Shown piece by piece: positions 19,259-28,823 of a stretch of DNA of 64,000 nucleotides. This DNA is from Caldifarciminota bacterium (GTDB taxonomy: Bacteria; Hydrothermota; Hydrothermia; LBFQ01), in the NCBI GenBank assembly GCA_027003075.1, contig JALWYV010000055.1, positions 43,200 to 107,199 on the forward strand. The letters run 5' to 3'. The notes beneath the pieces were generated by a model that had not been told where the DNA came from, did no database searches, and saw nothing but the letters and a program-made list of their open reading frames with translations. The translations under genes were made by a program, and so were the position numbers. The first letter of the stretch is position 1. Every line of letters starts with the position of its first letter.

Positions 19259-19882
19259 CTACCTCACGAGATATATCGGGCTTAGTTCTATCTCGTACTC
19301 GTAGGTTCCAAAGGTGTCGGCGAGGGGGGCTATATAAATCATAAAAGGTTTAGGCTTCCCATTTCCATACGAGCAAGGAAGAGATCCATGCCATCCAACG
19401 TCCGGCGGATTATAGACGTCGTATTTAGCCTCCACGCTGTCAAGGTTAACTACCATCTTTTTCCACGTCGTATCAAGAGAGAAGACACCTATTCGTGTGC
19501 CTTTGCACATACCTTTATATACGAAAGTCACTCCGGATTGATACCTTCCCTTCCCTCTTATATAAAAGACGAGATACCTCCCCCAGTCAAGGAGGTCAAG
19601 GGGGTAGCCTCTGAGGATAGATCCGAGAGCAGGTTTGAACTCCCTTGTTTTCCAGTCTCTTTTGTAGTACTCCCACTTACCTTTGATGTGTAGGGGGCCG
19701 TAGTCGTCTATCACCCTGTACTCGCCGTCGGGTACGGGTATGCTATCACTAACAGGCAGGGGGTCAAAGTTCTTGACGTCCCAACCGTGATAGTGGAACT
19801 CCACCACTCCCCACGACTTCACTATGCTGTCCGCCTGCCTGCCCTCGTCAAGATCGGCAAAGAGATAAACGAAAAGTGGCAT
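19259..19882 (-). CDS. hypothetical protein
   Basis: 207 aa ORF; ATG 8 nt after TAAAAT. Confidence 0.5.
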   Translation of the reverse strand: MPLFVYLFADLDEGRQADSIVKSWGVVEFHYHGWDVKNFDPLPVSDSIPVPDGEYRVIDDYGPLHIKGKWEYYKRDWKTREFKPALGSILRGYPLDLLDWGRYLVFYIRGKGRYQSGVTFVYKGMCKGTRIGVFSLDTTWKKMVVNLDSVEAKYDVYNPPDVGWHGSLPCSYGNGKPKPFMIYIAPLADTFGTYEYEIELSPIYLVR

Positions 19883-20081
19883 AAAGTCATATTTTAAGAG
19901 TGAATTGATATGCGTACAAGTGTCATACTGGCCGTGTAGCGAAATGAATAACCAAGGTGTGAAAGAATGTGAGGCATAAACTAAAATCGTTTGAATGGCC
20001 TTTCAGATTTCAAAGATCCGATATCAACGTAAAATACAACATTCGTTACGCAAACACGACCACGCCCTTAAAATCCCTTAA

Positions 20082-20681
20082 GTGGAGAGAAGAAAGGTCC
20101 CCGGAAGGGAATGGAGCGTGAGCATGTGGGCGGTTAATACCCTTATAAAGGTGGGGGTGTCGGCCAACGGGGCCTCCGTAATAGGTATGCTCTTCGGTAT
20201 ACTTTCGGGCATTCTCTTTTACCTCACGAACTTCCACCCTCTCTTCTACGTCGCCGGGGCGCTGGCGGTTTTTCTAAGGTCTGCTTTCAACATATTTGAT
20301 GGGATGATCGCCCACAGGACGGGGAACCTTACGCCGCTTGGAGCCTTCCTGAACGACTTCACGGACAGGGTGGCGGACGTCTCCATGCTCGTGGGCTACG
20401 GCTACGCCTACGGCTCCTCCCCGTTCTGGGGCTTCGTGGCATGCATAGGTGCTTTATTAACGGCCGCAGTAAGGCTGGCCGGCAAAGTGGCGGGGGCAAA
20501 GATGTACTACGGGGGTATAATGTCAAAACCCGTGCGGATGTACACCCTCATCCTCTCCGTGCCGCTCGTTCTTCTCCTACCCGGTTTGCCCGTGGCGAAG
20601 TACACCCTTGTGATCGTGGCTATGGGTAGTTTTATAACCGTTCTGCAAAGAACATGGTGGATCTTGCGGGAACTATCCTGA
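20082..20681 (+). CDS. CDP-alcohol phosphatidyltransferase family protein
   Basis: DGMIAHRTGNLTPLGAFLNDFTDR matches the CDP-OH-P signature; GTG start 7 nt after TAAAAT. Confidence 0.85.
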   Translation: MERRKVPGREWSVSMWAVNTLIKVGVSANGASVIGMLFGILSGILFYLTNFHPLFYVAGALAVFLRSAFNIFDGMIAHRTGNLTPLGAFLNDFTDRVADVSMLVGYGYAYGSSPFWGFVACIGALLTAAVRLAGKVAGAKMYYGGIMSKPVRMYTLILSVPLVLLLPGLPVAKYTLVIVAMGSFITVLQRTWWILRELS

Positions 20682-21646
20682 GGGTACCCCAGTCGGCCAG
20701 ACTCCTTCTGGCCTTTATATTTGTAGCCTTGGTTCTGGCGAGCGTTCTGACCTATCTCCTCAGGAACGTCCTGCCTAAAGACCTGTACACGGACCTGAAG
20801 AACCGTATAAGGGCGTGGTGGCTCATGGTCCTCGTTCAGGTCGTGGTTGTAAGCATCCATCCGAAGGGCAGTATACTCCTGTTCGCCTTCGTCAGCTTCT
20901 GGGCTTTGAAGGAGTACTTTACCGCCATACGGATAAGGCCGGAGGAGAGGCTCGCCCTCTTCGTAGCCTTCTTCGTTATCCTCCCTCTCAACTACCTATG
21001 GATATGGACGGAGTGGTACGTCATGTTCCTGATATTCGTACCGGTGTACGGTTTCCTCAGTATACCCTTCTTCCTGCTCATGGGGAAGGACCCCAAAGGG
21101 TTTACGGTGTCTGCAGGCAGGATCCACTGGGGACTCATGGCCTTCGTCTACGGTATAGGCCATATAGCCTATCTGGTTAACCTCCGCCACCTCTACGACC
21201 CCAACGCCCCTTACAACGGCCTTACCCTGATGATGTTCCTCATCTTCGTGGTTGAGATGAGCGACGTCTTCCAGTACGTCTTCGGCAAGCTCTTCGGCAG
21301 GCGTAAGGTATGGCCCTCTATAAGCCCCGGAAAGACGTGGGAGGGTCTTATCGGTGGGATAGCAACGGCCGTGCTTCTGGGGTACCTATTCCGGTTTTTA
21401 ACCCCCTTCTCACCCCTTGAGAGCGTCCTCGTGTCCTTCCTCATAACCTCCCTCGGCTTCATCGGTGGCGGCGTTATGTCCGCCGTAAAGAGGGACCTGG
21501 GTAAAAAGGACTTCGGGTACGTCCTCCCCGGCCACGGTGGCATAATAGACCGTATAGACTCCCTCTGCTGGGCCGCCCCCGTCTACTTCCACTACATCGC
21601 CTACTTCCACGGCCATTACCTCCTGATAACGGGGACTAAGAGTTGA
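20654..21646 (+). CDS. cdsA: phosphatidate cytidylyltransferase
   Basis: SPGKTWEGLIGG, VKRDLGKKDFGYVLPGHGGIIDRIDSL signature. Confidence 0.92.
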   Translation: MVDLAGTILRVPQSARLLLAFIFVALVLASVLTYLLRNVLPKDLYTDLKNRIRAWWLMVLVQVVVVSIHPKGSILLFAFVSFWALKEYFTAIRIRPEERLALFVAFFVILPLNYLWIWTEWYVMFLIFVPVYGFLSIPFFLLMGKDPKGFTVSAGRIHWGLMAFVYGIGHIAYLVNLRHLYDPNAPYNGLTLMMFLIFVVEMSDVFQYVFGKLFGRRKVWPSISPGKTWEGLIGGIATAVLLGYLFRFLTPFSPLESVLVSFLITSLGFIGGGVMSAVKRDLGKKDFGYVLPGHGGIIDRIDSLCWAAPVYFHYIAYFHGHYLLITGTKS

Positions 21647-22167
21647 TGAGGGTACTGCTCTTCTTGTGGGGGTTTGCCGAGGCAACTCTGTTCTTTGTAG
21701 TTCCGGACGTCCCCGTGAGTTTTCTGGCCACCGGAGGGGTAAAACGGGCTTTAACGGGAGCGGTATGGGCGGCCTTCGGTGCCGTCCTCGGTGGGGCGCT
21801 GATGTACTCCCTCGCTGCGGTATGGCCCGATACCATCCTTGCTGTAGTTGAGAAGGTTCCGGCCGTATCAACGGCCATGGTGGAGGGGGTACGGGGTCAG
21901 GTTCAACACATGGGAGCGTGGGCTATGTTTAAAGGGGCTTTCTCCGGTGTCCCCTACAAGGTTTACGCCTCCGTCTTCGGAGCAGTCCGTTTTAACTTCC
22001 TGCTTTTTCTCCTCCTGAGTTTTCCGGCAAGGCTCCTGAGGTTCGTCTTAGTTGCCCTCCTTATAAACGCCATGGCGAGGATCATCCCGAAACGCCTTCA
22101 TATTCCCCTTCTTGCCGCCGGATGGACGATTTTTTACCTCCTATTCTGGTACCTCATGCCATGGTAA
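21643..22167 (+). CDS. DedA/VTT-like integral membrane protein
   Basis: GFAEATLFFVVPDVPVSFLA...AAFGAVLGGALMYSLA. Confidence 0.5.
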   Translation: MMRVLLFLWGFAEATLFFVVPDVPVSFLATGGVKRALTGAVWAAFGAVLGGALMYSLAAVWPDTILAVVEKVPAVSTAMVEGVRGQVQHMGAWAMFKGAFSGVPYKVYASVFGAVRFNFLLFLLLSFPARLLRFVLVALLINAMARIIPKRLHIPLLAAGWTIFYLLFWYLMPW

Positions 22168-22778
22168 GAGAACTGATATTCGCCCTTATCGTCAGACCCT
22201 TCGTAATGTTCTTCATAGGTGTAAGGAAGGTGGGGGAGTTAAATCTGCCCGAAGGTCGGTTCATTATCGTTTCCAACCACGCCAGCCACGTTGACACCCT
22301 CGTCCTTCTGTCCATCATCCCACTCAGGAGGCTCAGAGAGGTAAGACCGGTTGCCGCGGCCGACTACTGGACGAAGAATAAACTGGTGTACGCTATTGTC
22401 TCCTTCCTCTTTAACATTCTGCCCATACCACGTAGGCCGTCCGTAAGGAACAACCCTCTCAGGATAATGGAAAGTGCCCTTGATGAGGGGTACTCCCTGA
22501 TCGTGTACCCGGAAGGGACCCGTGGGTACGGCGAGAGCGTTGGCCCGTTTAAGAGCGGTGTCGCCCACCTCATAAAGAGGCGTCCGGACGTGACCGTTAT
22601 ACCCGTCTTCATAGAGAACACCTGGAACGTACTTCCCAAAGGCCATCCGGTACCCGTTCCCCTCTTCGTGAGTGTGGCCATAGGCGAGCCTCTGAAGTTC
22701 ACCGGAGAGGAAGACAGGGAGGAGATCCTGAACGCCCTCTACCGGGCGGTCGTGGACCTTAGGACGAGGTTAAACTGA
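22161..22778 (+). CDS. plsC: 1-acyl-sn-glycerol-3-phosphate acyltransferase
   Basis: NHASHVD and YPEGTRG motifs; start trimmed to MVRELIFALI. Confidence 0.88.
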   Translation: MVRELIFALIVRPFVMFFIGVRKVGELNLPEGRFIIVSNHASHVDTLVLLSIIPLRRLREVRPVAAADYWTKNKLVYAIVSFLFNILPIPRRPSVRNNPLRIMESALDEGYSLIVYPEGTRGYGESVGPFKSGVAHLIKRRPDVTVIPVFIENTWNVLPKGHPVPVPLFVSVAIGEPLKFTGEEDREEILNALYRAVVDLRTRLN

Positions 22779-22824
22779 CGGAAAGCACATACAATACTGG
22801 GCGATCTGCCGTACAATCGTATTT

Positions 22825-23247
22825 ATGAAAAGATTAACGCTTTTACTGATACTGCCCGCGCTTTCGTGCATGCCGGGTGGATGCCAGCAGAAGATCGCCG
22901 AGAAGGTGGCCGAAAAGGCCGTGGAGGCACAGGGTGGTGGTAAGGTAGACCTTAACGTGGGATCCGGTTCGGTAAATATAACCGGGGACCTGAAGGATAT
23001 CGTATATCCGGGTGCCAGGGTGGAGGCCACGTACGAGGCGGAGGATGGGAAGGCTATGGCCATGTCCACGGACAAATCACCGGAGGAGGTGGCGGCGTTC
23101 TACGTTAAGAAGTTCGGAAAACCCGCCGTGAAGGCCATGCAGGAGAACGGTATATCCATGGTATGGGAGAACGGCCTGTCCGTGACGGCGGTGGCCGATA
23201 AAGATGGCGGTATTACCCGTATCATGGTCGGCCGTAGTACCAGGTAA
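22825..23247 (+). CDS. lipoprotein of unknown function
   Basis: MKRLTLLLILPALSCMPGGCQQ; TACAAT 7 nt upstream of ATG. Confidence 0.6.
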   Translation: MKRLTLLLILPALSCMPGGCQQKIAEKVAEKAVEAQGGGKVDLNVGSGSVNITGDLKDIVYPGARVEATYEAEDGKAMAMSTDKSPEEVAAFYVKKFGKPAVKAMQENGISMVWENGLSVTAVADKDGGITRIMVGRSTR

Positions 23248-23524
23248 GGCAACCGGGGGCGATTCTCCACTCGTCTATTATCATACCATCGCCCGGTACC
23301 TTCCATTTTCAAATATCTGAAGGAGGTGAATGAGGTTCATCATTTACAGCCACACAGTGTCCCACCCGCGGTGAGTTTATTATTCACAGCAGTTAGTGCC
23401 TGCTTGTGTCGTGTACCCCGATCAAAGATAGGGACATTTTGGAGTGGAAAGAGAGTAAGCGTAATTTAACGAAGAAACGTAACACCTCACTTCTACACAA
23501 GTACACCTATATAATATCCAAATT

Positions 23525-24205
23525 ATGAGGAGAGCATCTTTATTAACACTCTCACTTGTATGGCTTACCGGCGGATGTGCCTCCCTTATAACGGTGGACA
23601 AGACTGAGATAAAGGAGGGGGAAGGCAGGATACTTCTACAAGGGGGTGGTGGTGTGGATATCGTATCCGAACGGAGTACTGATCCTTACACGGGTGAAAG
23701 CTCAACGTACAGCATAACGACGTTTACGATAGAGGGAGGTGGCGGTTATTCATATGGCTTTTCCAAAATGCTCGCCGCGGGTGTAGATCTGCCTTTAGGA
23801 ATATCGTTTATGAACGTTGAGGGTGCATCCTTCACGGCCTTCCAGTCTATGCCTCGCGGATACGCGAAGTTGGTCTTGGGTGGGGAAAACGCACGTTTAG
23901 CCTTTAAAGGGGGATTGGGTCTCTATATGGGCACCTATAACATATCATCCTTAACGGGTGATACGACTGTTTCTTCCACAAGCTTCGGTGCTTATCCCGG
24001 TTTCTTTGCCGCCATTATGCTGGGATTCGGTTCACCTGAGAGGTTCACGATAGCCCTTCAGTCTACGCCTCTGATGTTATGGGGTGCGTATCATTTGAAC
24101 GATAAGGTATCCGTATGGATGGGGATCATGGGGTACGCATGGGGTGGCGATGGCAGTAGCGTTAGCTATCTGTCCCTACACGGAGGAGTGGGTTACTGGT
24201 TCTGA
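23525..24205 (+). CDS. outer-membrane-associated lipoprotein
   Basis: Lipobox LTGGCAS; glycine-rich beta-strand pattern; TATAAT 9-10 nt upstream. Confidence 0.5.
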   Translation: MRRASLLTLSLVWLTGGCASLITVDKTEIKEGEGRILLQGGGGVDIVSERSTDPYTGESSTYSITTFTIEGGGGYSYGFSKMLAAGVDLPLGISFMNVEGASFTAFQSMPRGYAKLVLGGENARLAFKGGLGLYMGTYNISSLTGDTTVSSTSFGAYPGFFAAIMLGFGSPERFTIALQSTPLMLWGAYHLNDKVSVWMGIMGYAWGGDGSSVSYLSLHGGVGYWF

Positions 24206-24292
24206 ACAGGACCCTACAGGTTATAAGGAACGTTAAGAGCGGAAATTTCCGGGAATTACCACCAGGGGCGATTTCCCCGTTAGAATACGTCC

Positions 24293-25078
24293 ATGCTCCT
24301 GATATTAGGATACGCCTACGATATCTTTAACATGGGCTACTCTCCGTGGGAGATGGAAGGGATAGCCCAGCCCGATTACACCTTTTACTCCTCCGTTTTC
24401 AACTACGCCGCCGGCACGTACGGTGGGGTACTGGGAGGAAACTACAGGGAGTACGGGGCAAGGTTAAAGTTCTTTACGTCCGGAAGCATGACCATGACGG
24501 ACGAGAACGGAGACTCCATAGGGGTTTTCTCCTCCAACTTCGTCGCCCTTGACGGTCTTTACTCCTTCTCCTTCAGAGACGTAAAGGTTAAGGCGGGTCC
24601 CTCCCTGAGGTACGCATCCCTATCCCCGAAGATCAGGGGTATAGCCCTCGCGGTCGTACTGTACGCCTATCGGGACTTTATCAAGGACTGGGGATACTTT
24701 AACGTTTACGCCTCAGTGGACGGCGTGGGATACGAGGCCCTTCCGGTCGGTCTGAAACGGACTCCCACGTCCTTCAGGGCGTACGCCGGCGGTAAGGTAA
24801 GGTACTCCCATCTCGTAGGACGAATTCAGGGGGGGTACTACTCCGTAGGTGGCCCGGCCATATCCGGATCCGTAGGGTTGGAGTACGACCTCTTACAGTT
24901 CAGGGTAGGGTACGACTCCCATTACGCCTCCCTCTACGGCGGATACGGAAGGGACAGGATAGCCGGCTCCTACTTCCTCATAGGGCTAAACTACCGTAAC
25001 TTTACCTTCTCCTACGCCTACAACCCTCTGGGACTCTTTGGGGACAGGCACGTGGTAGGTATAGCGTACAACAGATGA
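24293..25078 (+). CDS. hypothetical outer-membrane beta-barrel-like protein
   Basis: Alternating aromatic strands (YDSHYASLYGGYGRDRIAGSYFLIGLNYRNFTFSYAY). Confidence 0.45.
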   Translation: MLLILGYAYDIFNMGYSPWEMEGIAQPDYTFYSSVFNYAAGTYGGVLGGNYREYGARLKFFTSGSMTMTDENGDSIGVFSSNFVALDGLYSFSFRDVKVKAGPSLRYASLSPKIRGIALAVVLYAYRDFIKDWGYFNVYASVDGVGYEALPVGLKRTPTSFRAYAGGKVRYSHLVGRIQGGYYSVGGPAISGSVGLEYDLLQFRVGYDSHYASLYGGYGRDRIAGSYFLIGLNYRNFTFSYAYNPLGLFGDRHVVGIAYNR

Positions 25079-26004
25079 AGGTCGTTGTGGCCCTCGGAGG
25101 GAACGCCCTCCGGAAGAAAGGGGAGGGTTTTGATTACGAGACCCATTACGAAAACGCCCTGCTGACCTTCAGAAAACTTGCCGAGAGCGGTTTCTTCTCC
25201 CCCGAAAGGAAGGTGATCGTAACCCACGGCAACGGTCCCCAGGTGGGTATGGAGTTCATGAGGCACTTTCTAACCAAGGATCGCTATCCGATGTACCCCC
25301 TACACGCTCTCACGGCCTCCACTCAGGGGTGGATAGGTTACATCCTGGAGCAGGCCCTCAGGAAGGTACTTATGGAGAGGGGAATATCCCGCGAGGTGGC
25401 GACGGTGGTGACCTTGGTTGAGGTATCGCCAGATGATCCCGCACTCAAAAACCCGGAAAAGCCCATAGGGGAGTTCATGAGCCGGGAGAGGGCAATGGAG
25501 TTATCCATACTTACCGGACTCCCGGTTAAGGAGGATGCCAACAGGGGGTGGAGGCTGGTCGTGGGTTCTCCCCGACCCCTGAAGGTCATAAATTCCCGGA
25601 TAATAGGCGCCCTCGCCGAGGTGGGGGTTGTCGTGATAGGCGTGGGAGGGGGTGGAATCCCCGTAACGGGGAAACTGTCCGGTGTCCCGGCCGTAATAGA
25701 CAAGGATCGGGCCAGCTCCCTTCTTGCCAGAGAGGTGGGGGCGGATGCCCTTTATATCCTCACTCAGGTTCCCTTCGTGTACGTGAACTACGGAAAGCCC
25801 ACTCAGAAACCTTTACGGAAGGTGCGGGTGAAAGATCTGGAGAGGTACATGGAGGAGGGACACTTTGCCCCCGGCAGCATGCTTCCGAAGGTGGAAGCCG
25901 CCATAGATTTCCTCAAAAACGGAGGTAAAAGGGTTGTGATAACCTCTCCGGATTACCTCCCGGAGACCGAAAGGGGGGATGCCGGTACGGTCGTCCTGCC
26001 ATGA
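25075..26004 (+). CDS. arcC: carbamate kinase
   Basis: MKVVVALGGNALRKKGEG, VTHGNGPQVG, GGGGIPV, IDKDRASSLLA. Confidence 0.93.
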   Translation: MKVVVALGGNALRKKGEGFDYETHYENALLTFRKLAESGFFSPERKVIVTHGNGPQVGMEFMRHFLTKDRYPMYPLHALTASTQGWIGYILEQALRKVLMERGISREVATVVTLVEVSPDDPALKNPEKPIGEFMSRERAMELSILTGLPVKEDANRGWRLVVGSPRPLKVINSRIIGALAEVGVVVIGVGGGGIPVTGKLSGVPAVIDKDRASSLLAREVGADALYILTQVPFVYVNYGKPTQKPLRKVRVKDLERYMEEGHFAPGSMLPKVEAAIDFLKNGGKRVVITSPDYLPETERGDAGTVVLP

Positions 26005-27464
26005 GGAACCTCGTTAGACGATCTCTTTCCGACCCCTACCTCCTGATCCTTCTGGCCATATTCGTCTTCTCCCGGATATTTCTCCGTATTGTACTCGGAG
26101 TAAGGTTTGATATGTCCTCCCTCACGTGGGCGTGGCAACTCCTTGACCCCGCATGGTTGAAGTCCGATCCCCTGACCTCAATATGGTACATGCACATGCA
26201 ACCTCCCCTCTTCAACCTCCTCACGGCCTTTGCCCTCAGAACGCCCTTTCCTTCCGTCCTACTTGACGCTCTTTTCCTGACGTTCGGCTTCCTCATCACG
26301 GTTATCCTCTACAGGCTGGCTATATGGTTCGGACTTTCCCGTCCCCTTTCGGCCATAGCCGTGGCCGTGGTATTCGTCCTCAACCCCTCATCTTTCCTTT
26401 ACGAGACGTGGTACTTCTACACGTATCCCGTCCTATTTCTCACGGCTCTTTTCTCTCTCCTCCTCGTCAGAGCCATCCGTAACCCCACGTTCTGGCGGTT
26501 GACGGCCGCACTATCCGTCTTAACGGTGATCACCCTCACCCGGTCCAGCTATCACCTGATAACGTTCGTCATCGTGGGTCTGGGGCTGGTGTGGTTCCTC
26601 AGGAAAAAGTGGAGAACAGTTATCCTCGCGGTCGCGATAACCTCTCTCCCTACCTTCCTATGGTACTTCCGGAATTACGTTATGTTCGGCACCTTCTCCC
26701 CCACCAGCTGGACGGGTATGAACCTCACCCGTCTCGTATGGAACATGCCCGGCTGGGGAGAGGAGAGGTTCAGGGAACTCCACAAGGAAGGTATCGTTTC
26801 CGCCCTTATGACCACCTACCCCTTCTCCCCTCCCGATGTGTACGTTCGGCTTCTGAGTTTCAAGGAGCGTACGGGTGTGGAGGTGCTGGACTCCTTTTAC
26901 GAGCCGACTACGGGAGGCCCCAACTACAACCACGCCGTCTATCCCGTGGTCTCCGGGGTACTTCTCAGGGACAACATCAATCTCGCACGGCGTTATCCGT
27001 ACGTTTACATCCGGGCTGTGGCATCCGCCTTCAAGAACTTCACGTACCCCCCCTACGCCTACGTGTATATGGGCAGGTTCCACCTACTCTTTGATGAAAA
27101 CAACCTGCGAATATTTCACAGTCTCAAACCCTTTCTGCGGGTTTACGACCTCCTCTACGGATGGCCGGGAAAAAAGTTTCCGGGTATAACCGTCCTCCTC
27201 CTCATTATGGCCTTTCTTTTACTTCTGCCCCGCCTTCTGAAACGGCCGGAGACAGGGGTTCTGAGCCTGTTCCTGCTCTACCTGATAGGCGTACACACGG
27301 CCTTTGAGAGGAGGGAGAACATGAGGTTCAGGTTCCAGTTTGAGGCCGTTCTTGTACTTTTGATAATGGCCGGCATCACTCAATCTATCAACTCCGCGAA
27401 CTCCCTTCCCAGAAATTCTATGAATTCGGGGGAATCGGATGCCCGCGATATGGGGCCGTCGTAA
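26001..27464 (+). CDS. integral membrane glycosyltransferase-like protein (GT39/GT83-like)
   Basis: Multi-TM; MHMQPPLFNLL; NYVMFGTFSPTSWTGMN. Confidence 0.6.
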   Translation: MRNLVRRSLSDPYLLILLAIFVFSRIFLRIVLGVRFDMSSLTWAWQLLDPAWLKSDPLTSIWYMHMQPPLFNLLTAFALRTPFPSVLLDALFLTFGFLITVILYRLAIWFGLSRPLSAIAVAVVFVLNPSSFLYETWYFYTYPVLFLTALFSLLLVRAIRNPTFWRLTAALSVLTVITLTRSSYHLITFVIVGLGLVWFLRKKWRTVILAVAITSLPTFLWYFRNYVMFGTFSPTSWTGMNLTRLVWNMPGWGEERFRELHKEGIVSALMTTYPFSPPDVYVRLLSFKERTGVEVLDSFYEPTTGGPNYNHAVYPVVSGVLLRDNINLARRYPYVYIRAVASAFKNFTYPPYAYVYMGRFHLLFDENNLRIFHSLKPFLRVYDLLYGWPGKKFPGITVLLLIMAFLLLLPRLLKRPETGVLSLFLLYLIGVHTAFERRENMRFRFQFEAVLVLLIMAGITQSINSANSLPRNSMNSGESDARDMGPS

Positions 27465-28111
27465 ACGATCTTCCCCTTTTCCAGAAATATCACCCTATGC
27501 CCGAACCTCCTCGCAAGGACTATGTCGTGGGATATGATCACGGTGGTGGCGTCCAGCTCCTCGTCCAGCTTCTGCATGAGGTCGTATATCATCCGGGAGG
27601 TCATAGGATCAAGGCCACTCGTCGGCTCGTCGTAAAAGATGTACTCCGGATCCACTGCTATGGCCCTTGCTATACCTACCCGCTTACGCATGCCACCGGA
27701 CAGTTCCGAAGGGTACTTCGTATACGCGTCCTTAAGACCCACATGCTCAAGAGCCTCCATCGCCCTCTCCGTGGCCTCTTTTGAAGGTATTCCGGACTCT
27801 ATCAGGGGGAGCCTGACGTTCTCAAGGACGGTCATCCAGTCAAAAAGGGCGGCCCCCTGAAATACGTACCCGAACTTCTTCCTGAGTTTACTCAGTGTAC
27901 CCCAGTCGGCCGTGTCCACCCTCACGCCGTTTACCCACACCTCCCCCTCGGTTGGCTTAAGCAGGCCGACTATACACTTCAGGAGAACGGACTTCCCCAC
28001 GCCGCTCCTTCCCAGTACCACGACCGTATCCCCGTCGGGTATCTCAAGGTCTATCCCGTCCAGAACCTTCAGTTCTCCGAAGTACTTTTTGAGCCTTTTA
28101 AGCAGGATCAA
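27380..28111 (-). CDS. mlaF: ABC transporter ATP-binding protein (MlaF-type)
   Basis: GRSGVGKSVLLKCIVGLLKP Walker A, LSGGMRKRVGIARA, DEPTSGLDP; TTG start. Confidence 0.85.
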   Translation of the reverse strand: MILLKRLKKYFGELKVLDGIDLEIPDGDTVVVLGRSGVGKSVLLKCIVGLLKPTEGEVWVNGVRVDTADWGTLSKLRKKFGYVFQGAALFDWMTVLENVRLPLIESGIPSKEATERAMEALEHVGLKDAYTKYPSELSGGMRKRVGIARAIAVDPEYIFYDEPTSGLDPMTSRMIYDLMQKLDEELDATTVIISHDIVLARRFGHRVIFLEKGKIVYDGPISRASDSPEFIEFLGREFAELID

Positions 28112-28242
28112 GAGGCAATTTTAAGGTAGCCGTAGACGACCGTATAGGTAGCCGAGATTGAGGGTAGGCCATCTATCCCCCTGATGCGGAGACCCCTACG
28201 CCGAAGTAGTATGGCCTTCACCTCTTTCTTACGCATCCGCAT
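28108..28242 (-). CDS. small 44-aa basic protein, possibly HTH-like, not in the ORF track
   Basis: MRMRKKEVKAILLRRRGLRIRGIDGLPSISATYTVVYGYLKIAS*; GGAGGT upstream; stop overlaps the TTG start of mlaF (TTGA). Confidence 0.4.
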   Translation of the reverse strand: MRMRKKEVKAILLRRRGLRIRGIDGLPSISATYTVVYGYLKIAS

Positions 28243-28693
28243 CCTCTACCTCCGGGTTTTTTACAACCAAAATCCCTTTTAAGGGAGGAACTTCAAGGTG
28301 TTTGGGAATGGATAGAACCCACTCGTATCTATCAACCTTATAGTCGGCACGCTCAACATACTCCTGCGTGTTTTCGTATTTTCTTTTTAGAATGTCAGGG
28401 TCTATTCTGGGGCTACTCTTAGCCTCCACTATACGGGCAACGACCTTGCCGTCCTTATCCTCGTAGATATAAACGGCATCGGCATACTTTTTGCGACTCT
28501 CAAGGTCTGGTTTAAGAACCACCTTAACGTTTCGGGGTTTTACCTTAGAGCTTCCAACAAGGTGTAATTCCCTGTGCCATACTTCACTCTCCATTAGATC
28601 CCTTATATCAAGTAGGATTTGGGCGATAATACGGAGGTCTGGATTCTGAATCTGGTTTATGAGATCATCGGGATTCACGTTAAGATTATACAT
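28229..28693 (-). CDS. PD-(D/E)XK nuclease-like protein
   Basis: YADAVYIYEDKDGKVVARIVEAKSS; the frame stays open upstream of the ATG (ELYDFLTEAAEKYRQTSIRERLNFFASSNPEH). Confidence 0.45.
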   Translation of the reverse strand: MYNLNVNPDDLINQIQNPDLRIIAQILLDIRDLMESEVWHRELHLVGSSKVKPRNVKVVLKPDLESRKKYADAVYIYEDKDGKVVARIVEAKSSPRIDPDILKRKYENTQEYVERADYKVDRYEWVLSIPKHLEVPPLKGILVVKNPEVEDADA

Positions 28694-28823
28694 ATGTTCG
28701 GGGTTTGAGGAGGCGAAGAAGTTAAGCCTTTCACGGATAGAAGTCTGCCTGTACTTCTCTGCGGCTTCGGTAAGGAAGTCGTAAAGTTCTCTCCTACCCC
28801 CAATTCGGGTCTATAATTTCAAT

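Noticed and set aside
23325-23525. Short ORF with a good Shine-Dalgarno (AAGGAGGTGA ATG AGG...) before the 23525 gene
   Set aside because: Only 14 codons before a stop and no continuation with recognisable homology; kept as possible leftover sequence only.
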